From positions 1,420,359 through 1,484,358 of the forward strand of contig CATQJL010000223.1 in assembly GCA_958299035.1 (NCBI GenBank): a DNA stretch of 64,000 nucleotides. Direction: 5' to 3'. Made by a program: the position numbers and the translations under genes. Positions within the stretch are counted from its first letter, which is position 1. Each line of letters starts with the position of its first letter. The DNA comes from Cylicocyclus nassatus (lineage: Eukaryota > Nematoda > Chromadorea > Rhabditida > Strongylidae). Shown here piece by piece: positions 13,011 to 25,081 of this stretch. Under the pieces are notes generated by a model. The model did no database searches and had not been told where the DNA came from. It saw only the letters and a program-made list of their open reading frames with translations.

Positions 13011-13435
13011 GTGCCTTTAAGCACCAAAAATCCGCAGAAACTCCTTCCTCTTCTCATGGGGCTTGCAAGTTTTGATAGATATAATTTTGCACCTTTTTCC
13101 TTTCTAACGCAAGCCCTTTCGTATCACTTCCATAACAATACGATTTTTGATGACGGTTTCTAGACCAGTGACATCACGTATGTAGGCTATTACGCAACGA
13201 TGCATGGCTACGTAACCGATGTATCCGTAGGAGATTTTCGTAAGAAAAACTGGACGAACAATAAGTCAGCTTACGCGCAAGATCCTAATCTTGATGCATA
13301 AGGATTTTCGTTTTCTTTGCAATCCTTAGCATAGATTTTGGTTGAAAAAAGGTCTCAAAGGATCAGTTTGTTCCATATCTAATTTATACATCTGGCTTAA
13401 TTGAAAACTTACTGAACTTTCGCTGAACTTTGGGA

Positions 13436-13600
13436 GAAGTTTAGCATATGTTGAAGATGTTTCGCAGGACTTTGAGGAAGTTTCGCACAATATTTTGAAG
13501 AACCTCCGCAGGACATTGGGAAGTTCCGCATGGTATCTTAAACTTTCGCAAAACTTGGCGGGAATTTCGTATGGTCTTGCTTGCGCAAGACGCTAGGGGA
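13436..13600 (+). repeat. degenerate short tandem repeat, TTCGCAGGACTTTG type
   Basis: Five to six degenerate copies of a roughly 25-30-nt word (GAAGTTTCGCAGGACTTTG, GAAGTTCCGCATGG and similar). Related words occur at 5590-5660. No coding potential. Confidence 0.4.
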
Positions 13601-14082
13601 AATTCTGTAGAAGTTTAGATTTCGACCATAACATTAGCATGTTAGTAAAAGGATAAGGATTACTGAATTAGGGACTTAACAAATCAATCCCAAAAATAAC
13701 GAAAAAAGCATCTGTTTCGTACGCATTGGGGGGGGGGGGGGAAGCTAAATCTGGTCATAGAGAACAAAAGAGAAATAAAAAGAAGTAAAATAAAATTAGG
13801 TAAGTATCAAGAGATTATGACGATCTCTTCCATCTTTTGCTAGCTTCAATTCACTAACTCTTTCAAACTTTCTATATTCACAAATGTGTTAACATATCCC
13901 AGCGGTCACATTGTTTGTGACTGTCGAGATGCAAGTTTCGTCTTTTCGCGTATATCCACAATGACTAAGCCTGAAATGATAGATGTCGTCGCATAAATGC
14001 ACCGTGCTTCTCTATGTTTCAAGTTTCGCTAGGAAACAAAGGAGACAGGGGTTTGGAGAAGATACGCCGTATCATACAGTGC
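13601..14082. other. no gene recognised; contains a poly-G run
   Basis: AT-rich DNA with a run of G at about 13730-13741. No open frame of note. Confidence 0.3.
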
Positions 14083-14115
14083 TGGACATAATTATAAAGC
14101 CACTCTAGAAATCGT
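14083..14115 (+). mobile_element. Tc1-like terminal repeat fragment
   Basis: TACAGTGCTGGACATAATTA followed by TAAAGCCACT resembles the terminal inverted repeat of Tc1-family transposons, which begins TACAGTGCTGGCCAAAA in nematodes. A related GCTGGACATAATTATAAA lies at about 18083-18102, beyond the LINE/RTE insertions, without the terminal TACAGT. No transposase frame is present. Confidence 0.4.
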
Positions 14116-14149
14116 CTTGTCGTTCTGGCCAATGAATCTTAAATAACAA

Positions 14150-14771
14150 TATTACCAGAGGACACGATCTCAGACTCACAGTGGGAAAAGTACGTACACA
14201 ATAGTTTCACGACTCTTTATTGGCACGTGTCATCAGAACATGGAACGCACTCCCTGAGAAGGCTATCAAAACTACATCTATATTTGTACTCAACAGAGGA
14301 GTTCTAAAGAGTTTGAGTCCAAAGGGTACTTCTGATAACATTATTTACAAGATGCTGACTATGCTCTATTTGATCAACTTAATCAATGTTACAATAGAAT
14401 GACGATGTCTGCTGCTGCCAAAAAATCTGCATCCATTTTTTATTTCCATCTTTCTTTTTTTCAAGTGTTTCCAAATCACACTTATGACTAAACAATTCCA
14501 TTCGCTAATTATCCATCATCTTTTTCTAAAAATATCTATACATTCAGAGTTTTATTCCCATGCATTAGCATATATCGCGAATTATTTTTTTCCAAAATCT
14601 TGGTGTTCTATTGAAAATCATACTTTAGCGGATCACGTCAGCTAGCCTTTACCCGCAGGCTCGCTGGCACTCTAAAAAAGGGATATTATGCATTTTCGAA
14701 GGGCTCCAAGATTTCCAAGTCGATCATTCTTGTTGACACGTGTCTATCTGTCTCTTTGTGTTATCGACTGT
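14150..14771 (+). mobile_element. 3' end of a CR1/Jockey-like LINE, left part (split by the RTE)
   Basis: Aligned by eye with 46370-46901 plus 48280-48375, this is the end of a LINE ORF2 (the VGKVRT...TWN-type C-terminus seen at 42247-42450) followed by its 3' UTR. It is 5'-truncated and frameshifted. It is cut at 14771 by the RTE insertion and resumes at 17918, where it ends in an (AATA)n tail. Confidence 0.75.
14754..14771. repeat. target-site duplication of the RTE element, left copy
   Basis: CTTTGTGTTATCGACTGT is repeated exactly at 17900-17917. In the uninterrupted relative at 48367-48385 the site occurs once (with one base difference), which confirms it as the insertion target. Confidence 0.85.
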
Positions 14772-17700
14772 CTTCTTCTTCTTTATCTTCGCCATTGTCC
14801 CGCGGGTGCAGGGTCGGCGGTGGTGCATTTTTGCTTCCATTTGACTCGATCAGCTGCTTCTTGTGGTTTGAGCTTTGCAATGTGCAGGTCGTTTCGAATG
14901 GTGTCCAACCAGCGTTGCTTCGGACGGCCACGTGGTCTCTTCCCCTGTGGATCTAGACGAAGTGCTGTTTTTGCTACTGTATTATCTTCACTTCGTAAAA
15001 CGTGACCATACCATCTTAATCTGGCACCTCGCATCTTATCCGCGATAGGTGCAACTCCGAAAATGTGTCGTACATCATCGTTCGTGACGCAGTTTCTTCT
15101 CGTTAGGCCCAGTATCCATCTTATCATTCGCGTCTCCATCGTGCTCAGGATCTGCTCGTGTTTTCTGGTTGCTGGCCAACATTCGGCTCCATACAGTGCG
15201 ACTGGCCTCACCACAGTCCGATACACTTTCGACTTGAGATACAACGGAATTCGTCGGTCGCAGAGTACTCCTGTTACTTGCCGCCATTTTAGCCACGCCG
15301 CGTTCGTCCTAGCACGAGCATCAGTGATCGTGTCGCAATCTGACGTCACTCGGGAGCCCAGGTATTTGAATATCGTGACCTTCTTCAGCTGCTGCCCATC
15401 GATGCTAATTGTGCCATCGGTTTGCTCTCCGCATTCCAGGTACTCGGTCTTTGCTACGTTCAGTCGTAGGCCATACTCCGCTAATCGTGTCTTCCATCTC
15501 ACAATCGCCTCTTCAAGCTCTTGTCTCGATCCGCTTGCTAGCTCGACGTCGTCTGCGTAAAGGAGCGTCCACGGATGCGGCAGCTGGATGTCCTTGGTCA
15601 CCGTGTCCATGCACAGTATAAAGAGAAGCGGTGATAGAGCCGATCCTTGGTGTACTCCGACTTGGATTGGGAATGGCGTTGACGTTCCCACTGCACAGCG
15701 TATGGCGCCCGTCGTGTTCGTATAGAGGAGTTTGATCCAGCGAACGTACTCTTCTGGGACGTCGTGTTTCCTCAGCGCATACCAGATCAGCCCGTGCGGT
15801 ATCCGATCAAATGCCTTTTCTAAATCCAGGAATGCGAAATGAATCGGAATCCGTTTCTCCAAATGCCTTTCCATTAGCAATCGTACCGCGTGGATGGCGT
15901 TGATGGTGCCAGATCCTTTTACAAAGCCACATTGATTCGGGGTGACCTCCACTATACTTCGAATGCGTGCGTCGATGACTCGTTCGAAGATCTTCATCGT
16001 GTGGCATAGCAAGCGTATTGTCGATATGTTGAACAGTCGCTGACGTCGCCCTTTTCCTTCCAGATAGGGACTGTGACACTCGTAGTCCAGATTCGCGGCA
16101 ACTGTCCGTCTACGATAATGCGGTTAAAGAGCGATGTGAGATATGCCGCTCCACGCTGCCCCATCATCTTCCACACTTCAGCAGGTATGTCGTCGGGTCC
16201 CGGAGCTTTTCCGCTAGACATCTTCCTCAGTGCCTGCACAACTTCTGCCTCCTCGATCCGGGATACCGGTCCATATGTGGGGGCTCCTTGCGGTATTAAC
16301 GGGTGCGGGAACTCCTCATTAAATAGCCCTTTGTAGTATTCACTCCAACGCTTGAGTATTGCCCTCGGCTTCGTCAGGAGGTTGCCCTCTGCGTCCTTAA
16401 TGTGCATGACGTGGTCGATGTCCTGCTTCGCTCGATGTCGTGCCGCGGCCAGCCGGTAGACCTTGTTCGCTCCAGCAGGTCCTTCCAGCTCGTCGTAAAG
16501 TCTCTTGTAGTGAGCTTCCTTTGCTTCGGCTACCGCGTGCTTCGCCTTCGAGTTCTGCTCTCGATACCGACGGAGGTCTTCATTTGAGCGTGAGCGTTGC
16601 CAGGCTTTGAAAGCTTCTTTCTTCTCCTTGATCACTTGCTGGACTGACTCAGACCACCACCAGATCTGCTTGTCTACAAACCGGCGTCCTGGCTTGGTGG
16701 TTCCCAAGATTGTCTCGGCCCTCGACCGTATCTGCGAAGTAATCCGATTCCACTGCTCTTCAATCGACTCCTTATCATCCGTCAACACCCTCAAATCGTT
16801 AAGAGCATCTCTGACTTGCTGGCGGTGTTTGGGGAGCTTCCACCATTTGATCCTCTTTGTAGTCGTCCTTCTGGCTCGTGACCGCAAGTGAATGTTCAGT
16901 CGAAGATCCAATACAAGCAATCGGTGTTGTGGCGCAAATGCATGTGTCGCCGTGGGTATAACTTTCGCGTTCATCACCATTGGCAAGTGGCATCGGCGCA
17001 GCATCCAGTAGTCGATTTGAGTTGAGCGCTCTCCACTCGCATACGTGATCAAATGTGACTCTCGCTTCTTGAAAAATGTATTCGCTATCGCCAAGTCGTG
17101 TGCTTCTGCTGCTTCCAGGATGCGTTCTCCATCTTCATTCCTCTGACCGTATCCGTTTCCACCATGGTATCGCTTGAATCCATAGTGTTCGTGGCCAACG
17201 TGCCCATTGAGATCGCCTCCTACGAAGATGTAGTCTGCAGCGTCGAATGTCCTTAGCAGGATGTCGAAGTCCCTCCAAAACACGTCCTTCTCGGCTTCGG
17301 TACATGCGGCTTGCGGGGCATAACACGAGACTCTTCGGAGCGTGGCATCATCTGCTTCGATCTTCATCGCCATCAATCTATCTGAGATGCGCGTCACTTC
17401 GGTCACTAATTCGCGGTATCTACCGTTGACGATGATCGCGACTCCGTTCTGGCGGCTGCTATCTTCCGTGTAGTACAAGCGATATCCGTCGCCGATGTCC
17501 TTTGCCTGCCTCCCTTTCCATTTCGTTTCCTGTATACATGCGATGTCGACGTGTCGTTCCTTCAGCCTATCGCATAGTTCCCGACTGCGGCTCGTCAGCG
17601 TTCCTATATTGATCGTCGCTAGTCGGATTTCCTGGACTCGCTTCTTTGGCCTGCCTCGTCCGGGGGCAGGTAGCCCTAGCTCACTATTCGCGCCATGCGG

Positions 17701-17899
17701 GCAATGACGCGCGTCGCCTCCGGGGGACGCCCTAGCAGCTTGACAAAATTCCTTAATAGTCCGATGCATGTGACACGACTGATTCGTACAGTCCCCGGCG
17801 CGTCGCTCCGCCTGGCGGGACAGTGCCCTCGTCGTTTGCCGGGGTTGGTCCCCGTTGCCAGCCGGCACCGCGGGGAGGTGACGATGGGACTTTGCCGGC
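14772..17899 (-). mobile_element. RTE-type non-LTR retrotransposon, nearly full length
   Basis: A 3128-bp insertion flanked by an 18-bp target-site duplication inside a LINE 3' UTR. Read on the minus strand, the 5' end is about 30 bp before the first ATG of the long ORF and the 3' end is a short GAAGAAGAAG-type tail at 14772-14785, as expected for RTE elements. Short 5' and 3' non-coding ends and a single large ORF agree with the roughly 3.2-kb size of the clade. Confidence 0.88.
14783..17868 (-). pseudogene. RTE ORF: endonuclease plus reverse transcriptase, one frameshift
   Basis: Encodes an apurinic-type endonuclease followed by a reverse transcriptase, the two activities used in target-primed reverse transcription. 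The first frame (17868-15994, 624 codons) starts at ATG. It shows endonuclease motifs NIGTL, CIQETKW, GGDLNGHVG and STQIDYWM within residues ~88-300, then the RT start region (SSGKAPGPDDIPAEVWK). The second frame (to 14783) carries FLDLEKAFDRIPH, HQGSALSPLLFILCMD and LLYADDVELAS, ending with RWYGHVLRS and GKRPRGRPKQRW, typical of this clade. The frames meet near 16010-16020, where one base appears to be missing just after CSTYR. Apart from that break the ORF looks intact, so the insertion is probably young but not autonomous in this copy. Confidence 0.88.
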
Positions 17900-17917
17900 C
17901 TTTGTGTTATCGACTGT
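17900..17917. repeat. target-site duplication of the RTE element, right copy
   Basis: Exact second copy of CTTTGTGTTATCGACTGT from 14754-14771. Confidence 0.85.
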
Positions 17918-17924
17918 ATCTGAA

Positions 17925-17955
<31 letters not shown>

Positions 17956-17958
17956 ATC
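17918..17958 (+). mobile_element. LINE 3' tail, right part, ending in (AATA)n
   Basis: ATCTGAATAAATAAATAAA-type tail, the continuation of the LINE fragment at 14150-14771. The same ending occurs at 48379-48418. The tandem AATA tail marks the 3' terminus of this LINE family. Confidence 0.75.
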
Positions 17959-18956
17959 TGTCTGAAACTTTGCTGTATTGTGCGCATGTCACCCTAACAT
18001 GACCCCTCAAAACGGCTTCCAGTCTTGTTGAGTTTGAACGGAGAGGAACGAAAAAATTCGAAAAAGCCCTCTTTGAAAGCTGGACATAATTATAAATCCA
18101 CTTGGTTTTTCTAATCACTATCGCATTCGTTTGAGCTCAAATTTTTTTGTACAATTATATCTTAAAATATGAAACATTTGCAACACCTACGGCCTGTCAT
18201 CCTACTCAAATAGAAGCGATCACTGCATTTTCTGCTCAAAAGCACCAAAAGTCAATCTGCTTCAGCAAACAACTGGTTTGAAGAGTTTTCAAACTCTTGT
18301 TCATTTCAAATGACAATCATGGAATCTACTGACCCTTCTGGATAGATGAAGTGAAGAGCGCTTTCGTAAACTCTGCGTAATCGCTGATTTTGACGGACCG
18401 ACTCCAACCTCACCATAGGGTTGAAACGCTTTTGAACCACAAAACTCAATGTGCAATGTCTACAAAGTGCTGAACTTGATTTATTACAATGCCTACATGG
18501 GGATGCAGCTTTCGCAACAACTTTCAGATTTTCCCTAATGATGCGGTAGCGATTTAGACCTGAAATACTTTCCACGAAAATTCCCTGCGAGCAGAAGACT
18601 CGATATAACCCTAGATCTCCTTATTTCCCTCTGTATTTTATGTCATATTTAACCCGGTGATTGAGAGTAGCCAAGATTTTGAAGTTCAAACGTCTCCGGA
18701 TTTATCTCGTGATTTAAGTTGGCTTTGATTGTGCAGGGTGCTCCACTCAACATTCAGTGGATGTCAACTGCGGCTGAACCAGAGTGCTCACTCTCGAAAT
18801 ATTTTCCCAGTCATGCACACGAGTTTACTGTTGCATGGCTGTCGTAATGGTTACATTACAGTAATTTCTGTCGCTTGAAAATCGAGTTTTGTGGTGCAAA
18901 AGTGCGTCAATCCTATGGTGAGCTGGGAGTCTGTCCGTCAAAAGTCTGTCCGTTTT
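17959..18956. other. repeat-derived DNA with Tc1-like words; no gene recognised
   Basis: GCTGGACATAATTATAAATC at about 18083 resembles the Tc1-like terminus at 14083. A minus frame at 18306-18575 has a Cys/His cluster (SPCRHCNKSSSALCRHC), but its second half (VQKRFNPMVRLESVRQ) recurs at 18893-18945, so it is part of a dispersed repeat rather than a confident gene. Confidence 0.3.
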
Positions 18957-19262
18957 GAGTGTCGAAGCCACGCCAGCGCTGCGCCGAGCAAGAGCCGAGC
19001 TGTCCCGGCGCTTTCGATTGATATACGTGCATTTTGTTCGGGGCGGCTAGCTGATCCTGTGCCGGCAAAGCGCTACCGGAGCTTTTGACAAAGGTTTCGA
19101 TCAATTGTCAGTGCATTTACCTGGCTGAGAACTAGGTCAGTTAGCCCCGCCCCGAACGAAAGGCACGTGTATCGATCGAAACAGAGCCGAGACAGCTCGC
19201 CGCTAGCTTGGTCGCTGGCTCGGCGCCGGCGCAGCGCTGGCGTGGCTTCGGCACTCTGACGG
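18957..19262. repeat. GC-rich foldback element
   Basis: The left arm from 18957 (GTGTCGAAGCCACGCCAGCG, then GAGCCGAGCTGTC, GTTCGGGGCGG) matches the reverse complement of 19140-19260 (CCCCGCCCCGAAC, GAGACAGCTC, GCGCTGGCGTGGCTTCGGCAC). No coding sequence. The GC-rich blocks near 2000 and 6900 look like degenerate relatives. Confidence 0.6.
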
Positions 19263-19739
19263 AAGTCTTATAGTCTGACTTCTCCGACTGCACGCAAAGT
19301 GCACCTTGCGCGTAGAATCATGTATGAGCCACATAAAGTTCAACTTAGTATTGCTTTTTTGGTGTTTTCTCTCGACTTTTGCTCTCTCTAAGAACAAATA
19401 CAGCATAGAGTCGAAGTCAAGAGATGGCAAAACAGCCTAAGGAATTTATAATTTGACGGGTGAAGATGATGTCTGCAATCGCACTATCAGGCTTGTGATT
19501 ATACTTGTGATCTATCTGGTCTATGATTATTTGCTCTTGTGATTAGGAGTGAACACAATGAACAAATTCAAGCTTGTTTAGACAGTATGTGCAAAGCGGT
19601 TGTGAAGAGTATGGCTTCTTGCTGCCGTCCTCATCAAAAGTTCAGTCAAGATTTTTTCCAAGAGCAATTACCAAAATATATGGGTTACAGAAGTTGCAAC
19701 GGCCCAGCTCTGATCTAAGGCCGTCATAATTTTTAAGCT
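19263..19739. other. no gene recognised
   Basis: AT-rich sequence with short frames only. Confidence 0.3.
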
Positions 19740-20803
19740 TTTTCTAGCCTGGCAATGCCTAGTGGAGTTCCACAAGGCGGAGTGTTGTCTCCAATTCTTT
19801 AATATCTACATATATGAGCTGCCACAGTTAGTTCCTGAGGCAGGAGTGACTTGCTGTGGATTTGCCGATGATTTCAAGATGTACAATTCAGTAGCAAGAA
19901 TGATAGGTAAGAAGAAGATGCAAGAAGCATTGAACCGAGTAATAGAATGGTCTGACATCTGGAAATTACCCATTTCACAGGAAAAAACCAAAGTTCTTCA
20001 CCTAGGACCTTCGGTCATTGATTACAATTATCACATAAAGAAGTTCTTGATTATGTTGATGAGATAAGAGATCTAGGGTTTTCAGTGAATTGTCGGCTGG
20101 ATTTCGATAAACATTGCGAAACTGTTGCAGCTAAAGGAATTTCGGCAGTATATAATTTGTTTAGAGGCCTTTCCACAACTAATGTTGACATTCTCATGAG
20201 GGCATATATGGTTTATATAAGACCTTTATTGGAGTATGGAGCGGTAATCTTTAATCCAACGAAGCGGAGAACTGTACAAGCACTAGAAAGAGTGCAAAAC
20301 TGCTTTACAAGGAAACTGTTGATTAAAACCAAAGGTCTCAGATACGAACTTTTACCCAACGGAAAGGATCGAAATAAACTTTTGGGACTGGTCAGCCTAT
20401 CCAATAGAAGGAGAAAGTTTGATCTTATTATGACTCACAAAATATCATTCGGAGACTGTCAACTCAATCCCGCCTACTTCTTTGAGAACAGAAGTTCTAT
20501 TACTAGAAAGGGACCTCATAAAATGGTAATACCAAGAGCAGGGAGGAATGTGAGAAGATTTTTTACAAATAGAGTCAGCGGCGATTTAGATAAATTGATG
20601 AAAAAGGGTATGCTCCCTTTCAAATTGCCTCAGTTCAAAATAGTTCTTGAAAGCTATCTTCTCTCGCCATATTCCTTCATATGATTGTTAGGCCTTTCTG
20701 ATTGGCTGTATTGATTTGTGTTGTTGATTAGAACTTTGATGTTCTGTTGAATGTATTATGCATAGAAATTTCTTACGCAATAAATAACAATAATAATAAT
20801 TGA
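19740..20803 (+). pseudogene. 5'-truncated LINE reverse transcriptase fragment (second LINE family)
   Basis: The plus strand begins at the RT motif SGVPQGG-VLSPIL (about 19756-19799), then, after a frameshift, FNIYIYELP and CGFADDFKMYN, the F-ADD form of the catalytic YADD box. A second frameshift near 20065 leads into the 199-codon C-terminal frame 20085-20684 with RPLLEYGAVIFNPTKRR and ALERVQNCFTRKL, typical of CR1/Jockey-like thumb regions. A 3' UTR follows to an AATAACAATAATAATAAT tail ending about 20803. Upstream endonuclease and ORF1 are missing. The protein differs from the LINE family at 38-48 kb. Confidence 0.75.
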
Positions 20804-20804
20804 C

Positions 20805-21178
20805 GTGAGAAACCGAGAAGTGTCCGGTTTTCCTAATCCTGCTTAAAAGTAGTGAATCAGCAGAATGGAACTCTGTCAGATTTTGGTAGTGCTAGGTAGT
20901 AGACCCCCCGAGTACAACGTAGCCCCAACTCCACCCTCCAATTCATGCGCTGAGTCCTGTAAAAGCACTTCAAAACTCCACCAATGACGCCCACTCAATG
21001 GGCTGATGGAGTTTTGAATCTTCATTACAGGACTTAGAGCATAAAATGGAGAGTGGGATAGGGGCTACGGTGTATTCGGGGGGGGGGGGGGGGTCTACTA
21101 TCTAACGCTACCAAAATCTGATAGAGGTCCATTCTGCTGATCCACTGCCTTTAGGCGACTATAACCAGTTTCTCGCAC
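20805..21178. repeat. foldback element
   Basis: GAGAAACCGAG... and CAGCAGAATGGAACTCTGTC, TTTTGGTAGTGCTAGGTAGT on the left pair, as reverse complement, with ACTATCTAACGCTACCAAAA, GGTCCATTCTGCTG and CCAGTTTCTC on the right. It contains a poly-G run at about 21078-21093 and a C-run on the opposite arm. No coding sequence. Confidence 0.55.
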
Positions 21179-21944
21179 AACTTTCTAATCAGCTTTTTGG
21201 CTGTCACTTAGAGAAAAATAATAAAAGTGTGATCTATTCGTTGAACGCACGGATTGGACATCACTGCGGAGCATGCGCCGCGAGGTAAAACGCTTGCCCC
21301 AATACAAATTTGCCAAGATACAAGCCGTGCTCTCGCAACTCAGCCGCGCCGCGCGTGGTCCGCAGCGTTTGAGCAGTCCGTGCGGTCAATGAATCAACGA
21401 TAGCTGCAGAAGGATGAATTTTCCTCTATAAAGAAATCTGCTTCTATTTCACGAAATTAATTAGTAACTAAAGTGCATAGCTATGGGTGTTGATGTAAAC
21501 GCTTATGAGATCCGATCGCGTGTTTCTGCGGTGCAAACTGCTCGAGAAGGGTGCCCTTGTGAATATTTGGTGATCGCCAAACAAATAAGAAAGCGTTTTT
21601 GAACCTTTTTGACTAGTGGAAATCATTTTCGTTGACTTATTTTGGAATCTGATAAGTTCATGCACAGATTCAAAGTAAGTAAAAAGAAAAGCTGAATACT
21701 CGACTAGTTTATTTATTCTCTAGAACGCAAGCGAAAACGCGCACGCAATCAATAAATAATGCGGCTAAGCGGCATAAGCTTCAGATGGTGAGACGCATAG
21801 GCGTTTACTGATACGGTAGGCGCCAGACTTATCCGGTTCATCCGTTCATTCGGTTCACTCATTCGCCATTGGATCACTAAATTGATTATTAGCGAATGAG
21901 CTGAATAATGTTGAACTCGGATAAGTCTGGCACCCGCCTATGCA
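21179..21944. other. no gene recognised
   Basis: A GC-richer block at 21240-21390 is followed by AT-rich DNA. A short inverted match around 21820-21930 (ATAAGTCTGGC with GCCAGACTTAT) suggests another small foldback. Confidence 0.3.
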
Positions 21945-24350
21945 TCAAGGGATCATCTTTTGCACAGAGTATCGTGTACAATACCACTTTCAGAATGTGA
22001 AAGATTTCCGTGAATTTCGCGGAGTTCGGGGAATTCCGCGACATCCCAGAAATTCCGCGAAATCCACGCGAATAACGCAAGTACGCAGTGCCATAACCTC
22101 CTTCGGAATGAATTCCGAATCTGAAAGCAGCATTGTGTTCAGCTCGTCAAGGCGAATCTTTTATTGTACGGCATGTCCACGATATTCCGTCTCCAGTTTT
22201 CTCAAATTCTTCTGCGAAGATCCGTTTACAAGGATGTAACGCAGCGCCTCTCCAACATAAAAGATACCAGTAAAATCCATTCTATTCGTCGTAACTTCCT
22301 CCGGAATAAATGTATTTTGAATGCGAAAAAAATGTAGTATTCTGAATGCGAAATCTGGAAGCATTATGAATCGCTAATAAGTATATGCAGACTTATATCC
22401 AAAGGAGATAGAAGAGCTGGTGAATTGTGGAAAATCTTGTCGTCCAAAGTCTACTCATCGTAACCCTAGAATACGAAGCTATCTTGCTAAGCAGATGGAC
22501 TTTCGTAATCAGCAGGTCAGGATAACCTCTATGAGCGAGTTTTCCAAAAAGTTTGAGCCTTCTAATTTCTCGGTTTATGCTCCGAAGCCTGTCGATGGGT
22601 TCCGGCTGAAATATTGATGATCTTGTATTGTAGGGAAACTTCGTTTATAGAGGTTTTCGGACACGCTGTTTACGAAGTGGTCTTTGAGGAAGACATGGTT
22701 TTTTTGCAGAGATACTGCGAGGTGACTGTAACTGAGTCATGAAGGTCCGTAAGTCTGCTGCGCTTTTCGCGTATCTTTCACAAAACTTGCCTGTTCGCCT
22801 TCACATGTTAAAATTAGTAGGAATTGTGCCATTGAATAGTGCGTGTCTCAAGCTCCAATCTATAAAAACCCGAGTTACGAGTTTAGGAAAACACGTCCGC
22901 ATGAATTTTGCCCAAATTGTTAAGATCGCATACTTCATCGAAATTCCACCTGACTGGATCTACAACATACTAATCAAATCTGTTCACATCGCTCAATGGA
23001 TCTTACTGTGTTGGATTTGGTAATTAGGTAGATCTGAGCTCTAGCTACGAAGCTACTTTAATATCATTTATTTATCGAGCTACTTTGATATATGAAGAAC
23101 ACGCAACCACCATATTTAATACCAGTGCGTCACCTCTGCTTCGCAGAGGCTCGCACTGACTGTACTATCCACATACCAAACTCGTAGTCGCAAAATGATG
23201 GCTTTGAAACTTACCTCGCGATGCCGATCATCACGAATGAAATGTAAACAACTACTCATTCCAAAAGCTTTTTCATGTAAAATCGGTGACTTTAAGGGAA
23301 AAAAGTATTCTCCAAAAGATTAAATGCGATTCTGAATCAGTTACTGGGGTTATAATGACTTGATACTCGCCATAAAGATGATGACAATCGTGAGTTACAT
23401 CCCTGAGCAAAAATTGTCCCGCATTCCCAGGTAAAACCTTGACAAATCGATCATCTACGCAATTATTCCTTTTTGGCGCCGATCTTGCGCGAAAGTAAAC
23501 TTTTTGCTCACTTTTCGGGCTACGGTTCATGGTTTGCGGATTTACTTGCTAAACGAAACCATGACTTTGAAAGAAGTCCAATTACAGGCCCATTTCGGCG
23601 CGCGAAATGTCGCGTGGATCCGTTTGGCGCACAATTTCACAGGCTCCATTCATCAGATCGGCTTGTGCTTTTGCATATTTTACCTACATGCTGATAGGGT
23701 GCTACTACCAAAATTCTAGCTTAAGGCCTTTGCTGGAACTCGCTTTACGAATTTCGTGACAGACAGAGATTCACACACACACACACACACACAAACGTAA
23801 ACAACCCTTAGCCCGTTATTATAAGTTATGATACTGGGATCCTTTGGGCGAAGTAAACACAATATTTGCAATCAGAATGGCAACGCTTCGTATTCTAGGG
23901 TTACGGCGAGTAGAATTTGGGACGACAAAATTTTTTCCACAATTTACCAGCTCCTCTATCTCCTTTGAAAATAAGTCTGCGAATACTTTTTAGCGATTCA
24001 TAATCTACAGAAGAAGTACTATGGAATCTTCTTTAATGGAGTCTCCTAGGAACAATATGCGCTACTTTAAACCTTTGCGAAGAGACGTCCGCAGAGAGAT
24101 TCAGGAATACTGAAATCAGATTACCGAGGGCATGCTGTAATCGGAAGATTCGCCTTGACGAGATGAATACAATGCTAGATTCAAATTCGGAATATATAGA
24201 TTCCGAAGAAAGTTATGGGACTGCGTATTTGCGTGATTCGCGTGGGTTTCGCGAAATTCCTGAGATGACGCGGACTTTCGCGGAAATCCCGGAATTCCGC
24301 GGCATTGAAAACGGGAATTTTGCACGTAAGAGTGGTATTGTATTGGTCTA
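21945..24350. mobile_element. 2.4-kb element with long (~480-bp) inverted repeats
   Basis: The left arm about 21985-22480 and the right arm about 23870-24330 are diverged reverse complements over their whole length (for example AACCCTAGAATACGAAGC at 22461 against its complement at 23885). The outer part of each arm is built from short words around GAATTCCGCGAAATTCC. The 1.4-kb centre has frames 22739-23023 (+), 23273-23530 (-) and 23473-23719 (+), none with a recognisable transposase. Related single arms occur at 55900-56260 and 56330-56520. This fits a long-TIR DNA transposon that is decayed or non-autonomous. Confidence 0.5.
23772..23793. repeat. (CA)n microsatellite
   Basis: About eleven uninterrupted CA units. 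Confidence 0.9.
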
Positions 24351-25081
24351 CACATATCGAGCATCCCCCAGAAATGTTTCCATATAAGGTTCGTTTATAA
24401 AGTCGCGACAATGGATTTGACTGCGGCCTTTGCGCCCACAGAAGCATAACAGCTCATACAAAAACGCATCACCTCAGCGCTCAGCTCAGTCACTTCCAGT
24501 GTCAAGTATTATCATACCTAAGCAGAAAAACCAGTCCAGTAGAGAATAATTCCGAGAGAATGCAGTTGCCAGAAGGTGCGTGCGTGTTGCGCGCAGTTGC
24601 GCCATCGTCACGATTCTTCGATTGCCTCATACTATCCGCGTAGCTACCTTTCGATCGTTATAGCAGTTAAGTTCGAAGAAGTGCCTTGAAGGTACTGCTC
24701 GGCAAAACTAAACATCTCGGAATTTTGATATAGCAGATTGCTCACACCCAAACAAGAAAATAGAGCAAGTCCAGCGAACAGCATGCTACCCCTGCCAAGA
24801 AAACTGTCCTCAAACCCGTGCGCGCAACCCATTTTTACACGCACTCGGGCGAGGTCGCGATCAGAGGTGCGATGGGTGGAGCCGGGCCCCCAAAAGTGAA
24901 GGTGGCCCCAGCTACCACTGGCTGGCAAAAGTGAAGGTGGTAGTGCCGGACACTCACCTCTCAAAAATCTCGACCGGAGGGGGGGGGATGGATCGAATGT
25001 CGACGGGGGGGGGGAGGGGGGGGGGGAGGGGAGCACAGCTCGACGTCACTTTTGCAAAAGAAAAATTTTTCTTTCTAATTT
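24351..25081. other. no gene; G-rich low-complexity DNA and repeated CAAAAGTGAAGGTGG
   Basis: The word CAAAAGTGAAGGTGG occurs at about 24890 and 24927, and close variants occur at 30934 and 30962. A G-rich tract with long G-runs fills about 24978-25035. The minus frame 24644-25036 is a Pro-rich translation of that tract and is not taken as a gene. Confidence 0.35.

Noticed and set aside
15063..17931. Plus-strand ORFs across 15-18 kb
   Set aside because: They are antisense to the RTE endonuclease/RT frame, which has clear catalytic motifs.
24644..25036. Pro/Ser-rich minus ORF of 130 codons
   Set aside because: Its N-terminal half is the translation of a G-rich low-complexity tract.
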